The notes under the pieces were generated by a model that ran no database searches, was not told the DNA's origin, and saw nothing but the letters and a program-made list of their open reading frames with translations. Below, piece after piece: positions 59,161-64,000 of a DNA stretch of 64,000 bases. This stretch comes from Malania oleifera. Lineage: Eukaryota; Streptophyta; Magnoliopsida; Santalales; Ximeniaceae. Location of the stretch: NCBI RefSeq assembly GCF_029873635.1, contig NC_080419.1, positions 69,111,823-69,175,822 on the forward strand, written 5' to 3'. The position numbers and the translations under genes were made by a program. The first letter of the stretch is position 1. Every line of letters begins with the position of its first letter.

Positions 59161-60230
59161 CATCTTTTTTTTTTTTATGGAAACTTAAATTCATTAATTC
59201 TAATTTTACAAAAAAGGTCCTCACAACTTTTGGAGATTTTGACCCACTACCAACTCTGTTATTTACTAGGCAAGAAACTTATAATCTCTTTTGCTACCTT
59301 CTTAATAAAAATGTATTTGCATCTATGCTATCCTTGTTGCCAATCGCCATCTTTACTCATTTTATTTTAAAATTTAATATATTTTCTTCCTTTAAGTTCA
59401 ACCAATTTGCTCTTTTACGGTGGAACCTCAATATATATATAACTCTATGTTAGACAGTTAAGCATTCAATTAGCATAACTTTTCACTCCTTACTCGATAA
59501 ATAATCTACCCTCCTATTTATGAAAATAATAATTTAAACTTTATTTTGTTCACTCTTAAAGGTTATTAAGTATTATTTTCTTTTTTTGAAGTATGTATTT
59601 GTTGTAGTAAGATTGTATGACATTGCAAAGCCTAAAATCATACCGCTGGACTCATTTTTATCTGCATATCCATACTCATGTATTCTTTCATAACCTTTAT
59701 TATCCTTTCCGTAAGCACTAATGATATTTATTATCTCGTCTTAAGATCATCTTGATTTTTATAACTCAATCTCCTATTTTAATATCAGCAACACTCTCTT
59801 TTAAGTTTTATAATTCTTACCTCCCCATTGTATAAAAGTTTAAATATATATATATTTTTTTCAATTTCTCTAACTTTCTATGCTATCCACTTAGTAAAGG
59901 TAAATTATGTTCCTTTTTTTTTCCTCTAATCATTGTGTCCACATCCCCAAGCATTTACCATTAAGTGTCCCTATATTTCAAATTGCTCGTTAACCCTTGT
60001 CTTCTAAAATAATTTCTTTTCCCACTTACATCTAGAATGATTTGGAAAATCTTACATATTTGACATTATATCTAAACACGGTGACAATGCTTCTCTTTAT
60101 GGCAACGAAGTAGCCTAACCTTGTGCATTTTTCACCATACCCACTTGTGCATTTTTCGCTATACCCAAGTAGTATAATTGTAATGCATTAGGAGATGCCC
60201 CAGCAAAATTATAGAAAAAATCATCTTCAT
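59160..60230 (-). mobile_element. RTE-type LINE relic, endonuclease region
   Basis: Minus-strand words in order: NKGYERIHEYGYADKNESSG, ILGFAMSYNLTTTNTYFKKR, LITFKSEQNKV, RRVDYLSSK, TVQHRVIYI-like text, and NLKEENILNF followed by DANTFLL. This is the order of plant RTE endonuclease and linker (GYERVHGGYGFG, LDFALAYDLVIANTYFKKR, LITYKSG, IDFFLIRK, TQHRLLV). Many stops and frameshifts break it and no reverse transcriptase follows. The left part near 59160-59280 is the downstream linker; the true ends are unclear. Confidence 0.75.
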
Positions 60231-62640
60231 TAGTTGTGCTCTTTATACTTTCATTTACATTTACCAAAAATTAAAGTTGGCACCTTAGAAATGAAGAAGG
60301 AGAAGGCCCTTCACACAAGGACAATAGTTATTTAGATGATGTGGAGGCCAAAAAGTGAGGAAGTTACATACATCACAACTGGGTAAGATTATCAGATTAT
60401 CATTTAAAAGAGGCACTCAACTAATTTAAATGTTAATATAAATATTATATTGTCAGAGATTTGAGTCCTAAAAGAGGATTTATAGAAATTTAATTTTAAA
60501 ATTAAGAAATTAAATTTGAATGTGTAAATTTAAATAAAATATAATATAAAGTTTCATTAATTTTTTTTAAAATTTATAAAAATCTAAATTCAAACCTCAA
60601 AATTTACACTCCGCTGCACCTACCACAAATATTATTTTTACATTCTTCATTCCTCGCTCAAATTTGTTCTTTATCTTCCGTCTCCTCTACCATCTCTGCT
60701 CCTTTTTCCTCCTACTCAATTTCTCTGTCACTATGCCCAGTCCCCAAATTTTTCTTCTTCAATCCTTTCAGCATACTCATTGAAAAATAAAAGGGTTTTT
60801 TCCATGAAAAGAATGAGATTAACAATAAAATAATATCATTTTAAAAAACTAGCCCGTCAAATCATCACTTTCTATTGCCACTCTCCAAGTCTTGACACAG
60901 CTGACAACTCACTATATTTAGTAAAAATGAATTATATGTTAAAGTTTTAATAAGTGTGACAATATAATTACATAATCACTTGTCTCACAAAACATCACAT
61001 ACTGATCGTATAACAGTTTACAGCGTATGAATCAGACAATCAGCACACAGCAATGACAGATACTGACGCAGTCTCATATATATACATATATGCCCCTCTG
61101 CTCTTCACACGACAGGTTTAGCCAAGGGAAAAAAAAAATTGGACTGAATCAGAAATCCATGTCCCACATAGGCAAGAATAATTCAACCATCCCAATGGAA
61201 GTGCAGGAGGATTGCTGCAAACCCAGAAAAACAGCAGGTGGATTGCCCTTTTGGACAATCTGGGTTTTAAACCATTCCGAAATTTGACCCAGGCCAATAA
61301 AAATATTGAATAATCACTTCCTTTTCAGCAGTCGCATAGAAGCTAAATACATAGCTTGCCCATTATGGTCCCAACCTCATCATTGCACCAAAGAGAGCAT
61401 TGTTTTCAGATAAATCAGGGTAACATCTGTTCTAAATTATTGTAGTTATACGGGCACAAAATTAAAACTTTGACTAGAAAAAGGGTTAAATTCATCAAAA
61501 ACAACAGGGCAGAAGGAAAAGTGCCAAGATTACTGGGTCTGGAGTAAAGGTAAAACAAGTTCTCATCACATTCCGTCATGCAATAAAGTTGGGTAGCCTC
61601 TATTTTTCATTCCACATGTGAAAGACCCCTCCCACCTTCAGCCTGTGCCCTGCATATCAGCACAATTTTTATTATTTAACAGTAGAAATGTATGAAAGAA
61701 CACAGCAAAGAGAAACAAAATATGGAGAAATAGGGGTAAAAGCTAATATTGTGTTTCATGTGATGCAGCACATGAACACAAAGGTCACCCATCCATCTAA
61801 GAATCATATACATATAACCAACCGCTTAATGTTGTGGCATCTTGCGGGTTAAGGAAATTTCACTATTGTCCCAAATTAAAATATACAGGAATGAGTACAG
61901 AAATAATGGCTTAAAAATGTTTGGGTCCATTGTGTATCAAGCCCTGACTCAGCTAGGTCTAACAAGTGGTTTCAAAGCCGGATAGTCCATGAGTGGTCAA
62001 GTGGTAGCATAAATGGAGGTGCAAGAGCCAATTCTCCTGACATACTAAGTTGGATGACCAAGAGCCAAACCAAGGTCAATAAGGATCATCTAGGCCCATT
62101 GGATGGATCCATGTGGATAAAGACTAGGGAAGCATGATTAATTCAAATGGCACATGGAATGTCATTAAGACATGTGCAACCATATGGCCCATGCCTCCTT
62201 GAGCAATTGTTGAGAATTGGGGCTTGCTCCCAATTGAAAGTGAGATTGTCAGAAATTCCACTCTTCGTATCACAACGGAAACATGGATGGGTTCAAGACC
62301 TAATGACTTAAACTTTTAGATCAAGTTGTTGCATCAAGTTGCTACTTAACCATGTATATCAACTCCATGTACAATGAACTCCCGCAACCCCAACACCACC
62401 AACTGGCAGACTTGATTATCAAGCAAAAGAAAACTAGCAGATTAGATTGGAAAGGCAGAAAAGGATGCTTATAGGAAAGCAGTATTCATAATCTGAAAAA
62501 TTTTACCAACAGGATTTCGAAGAAAGAAAATGAAAGGAAAAACTGATGTACAGTAATAGAAGAACCATTACTGTGAAGATCCATTTTTTAGATAACAAAT
62601 GAAAATTATTAGGACAAAATAGAAAATAAAAAACAATGAA
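60230..62640. other. AT-rich intergenic DNA, one possible short LTR element
   Basis: No supported gene. A small frame at 61090-61287 contains a plausible short exon (MSHIGKNNSTIPMEVQEDCC) ending in AG|GTGGAT, but no following exon is identifiable. 61930-62350 contains a primer-site-like TGGTTTCAAAGCC (61967-61979) and a possible LTR start TGTTGAGAATTGGGGC (about 62209), which might be a TRIM-type element. Confidence 0.45.
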
Positions 62641-62658
62641 CAAGAAAATCTAACAGGC

Positions 62659-62882
62659 CGATGGTGGGCCTTGGATCAACAATAAGGTTGCTCCTTTGTG
62701 ACTAGTTGGTCAGGGGTTCAAGTCCAAGGAAACAGCCTTCTTGCACAAAAGCACGGGTAAAATTGCGTATGCTGTGACCATCCTCCCCCTACACTCACAA
62801 AGTGAGGAGCCTTATGCCCATGGGATGCTTTTGTTTTTTTTTTTCCTTCTTTTTTTCCTTTTTAATTAAAAAAAAAAAATCA
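62659..62882 (+). mobile_element. tRNA-derived SINE
   Basis: A body of about 224 bp flanked by a 14-bp target duplication, AAAATCTAACAGGC (62645-62658) and AAAATCTAATAGGC (62883-62896), with one mismatch. The head has a Pol III B box, GGGTTCAAGTCC (about 62713-62724), with an A-box-like region some 30-40 bp upstream. The 3' end is T-rich (TTTTGTTTTTTTTTT and beyond), as in plant SINEs of the Au/p-SINE1 type. SINEs have no genes and move with LINE enzymes; which LINE served this one is unknown. The exact family is not determined. Confidence 0.8.
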
Positions 62883-62929
62883 AAAATCTAATAGGCTCAC
62901 ACAGCTAATTCAAAAAGCCTCCCTTTAAA

Positions 62930-64000
62930 CCCTTCCCATGAACATCTTGACTAATTTTCAGTGCCCCTTCTATCTTGCTCTTCCTGTTCCAACCTAACCT
63001 CCTTTCCTCCTTGAACCAATTCCCACAAGCTCACCCTACCAAAAGATTTTGAACTTTATCATCCTTTTCACAAACTTCAGCTCTTGGTAAGGCAAGGGTG
63101 GAAAACTACCATCTCCTTGAATCCCAGTCGCTTGCTCCTCAACAACCATTCCCCACGTTTTATAATATCCCTCTTCCACAAAGATATGAATCCCTTCCAG
63201 TCCTATTGCAGGAGTCTTAGACATGGAAGAATGATTCAGAATCCAAGGAATCTGAGAGTAGATATTTTGCGCCACATCTCCTTAGACCTCAAAGCCCACA
63301 TGCCATTCGCATAATTTCAACCCAAATATCATTATTGAAGAAACTCTATCTTCTGTAATTTATTGGACCTCATAAGGGTATTTGTTTACTTAAAGATTAA
63401 GGAATAGGTGAATTATTTCCCTAAAACAAGATCTATGTAGTCAAGAATTAATAAAGATCCACAAAGGGGTTGGATATGATTTGTATTGTGTTGGGGATAA
63501 AAAGGAGAAAAGGGACGGGGCGAGCGCTTTAGCCCTTATTTCACACTTTTCTCTCTAATTTTGGCGCCCAGTGCTTTGAAATGGCCTAATCGACGAATCT
63601 CCTTTCTCTGCAAGTCCTCCTCACTTATCGCCATACACCACCAGCATAAACTCCACCACTTGACTTGACTGCACTAAACAAAAACATCCCTTACCTGCCT
63701 TCACAACCTCCTTTCAAAATTGATACATACTGAATCATAGAACCATTAACAAAACCTGCACATCAGCTCCCTTTCCAGTTTGGTCCACCATCCATTGCAG
63801 CTCTAAAGCCTCCAGGAATGAAAACAGAAAAGTTTTTCCATCGCATCCCAACCCTAGTTCCAGAAGTCAACCTCTCTTCGTCTGCCTAATTGCCATTTGG
63901 CGAAATATTCTCCCGAATCTTATTCTACAACAAAATATCCCCAACTGACCAAACATTGAGAAGACCATTGAAAAAACCACTTTGCTGCTGCCAAGGAAAC
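62930..64000 (-). pseudogene. possible L1 ORF1-like relic at the window edge
   Basis: Minus-strand pieces such as GTRVGMRWKNFSVFIPGGF (about 63820-63870), GRVSLWELVQGGKEV (about 63000-63045) and GLEGIHIFVEEGYYKTWGMV (about 63150-63210) have the style of plant L1 ORF1 proteins. Frames are short and no defined domain is complete. It continues past the window. A decayed host gene cannot be excluded. Confidence 0.25.

Noticed and set aside
61090-61287. Possible first exon of a transporter-like gene
   Set aside because: A good ATG and an AG|GT site exist, but no later exon or family match is visible before the SINE.
1-64000. CRISPR arrays, bacterial operons, riboswitches, phage or plasmid origins
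   Set aside because: The content is plainly plant nuclear; short repeats found are satellites, LTR minisatellites or transposon subterminal motifs without regular spacers.

Overview
The window is nuclear DNA of a flowering plant, most likely a eudicot. It has plant LTR retrotransposons (Ty3/Gypsy chromoviruses and Ty1/Copia), CACTA-like sequence, plant L1 and RTE LINEs, a tRNA-derived SINE and very few host genes. I cannot name the species. At least 60% of the window is recognisable transposon sequence, and nearly all of its protein-like reading frames are decayed transposon genes.

Layout. 1-5345: incomplete Gypsy element, family A, minus strand. 5346-about 9750: Ty1/Copia remains on the minus strand, with a gag relic, a tRNA-iMet-type primer site and an LTR start at 8371. 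About 10600-23075: a composite DNA-transposon-like region with TTAGTGACGG-type repeats at both ends and three copies of one module, one of them inverted. It is split by a whole Gypsy family B element (11050-20577). 23076-24135: TTATTA-rich satellite and low-complexity DNA. 24136-34344: a solo Copia LTR split by a structurally whole Gypsy family A element (25572-34242). Both insertions have recognisable target-site duplications. 34345-34912: small LTR scraps. About 34913-42300: the only gene-like DNA. It holds a TATA/site II/telo-box promoter with a short possible spliced ORF (about 35780-36160), an AT-rich inverted-repeat element (38400-39900), and the one convincing host gene, a DUF1764 protein on the minus strand (40642-41016). 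42330-50215: L1 fragments, Gypsy scraps and three tandem duplications. 50866-52465: a Mutator-like non-autonomous element. 54071-58034: 3' half of a third Gypsy chromovirus, plus strand. 58035-64000: AT-rich DNA with an RTE LINE relic, a SINE with clear target duplications, a possible short LTR element and possible L1 ORF1 sequence.

There is no operon-like cooperation between genes. The functional logic is transposon nesting. The Copia LTR is older than the Gypsy A copy inside it, and the CACTA-like composite is older than the Gypsy B copy inside it. By eye, LTR pairs differ by about 7% (Gypsy A) and 8-9% (Gypsy B), which implies a few million years at commonly used plant rates and more in slow-evolving woody lineages. 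All retrovirus-like elements here look broken in their coding parts.

The observations most worth a second look are: an array of GTCGAC-centred palindromes directly upstream of the TATA box in two Gypsy LTR families; a perfect 138-bp palindrome present in only one of two sister LTRs; the composite element with its empty-site paralogue; and the site II/telo-box transcription unit. I found no convincing new multi-gene system.
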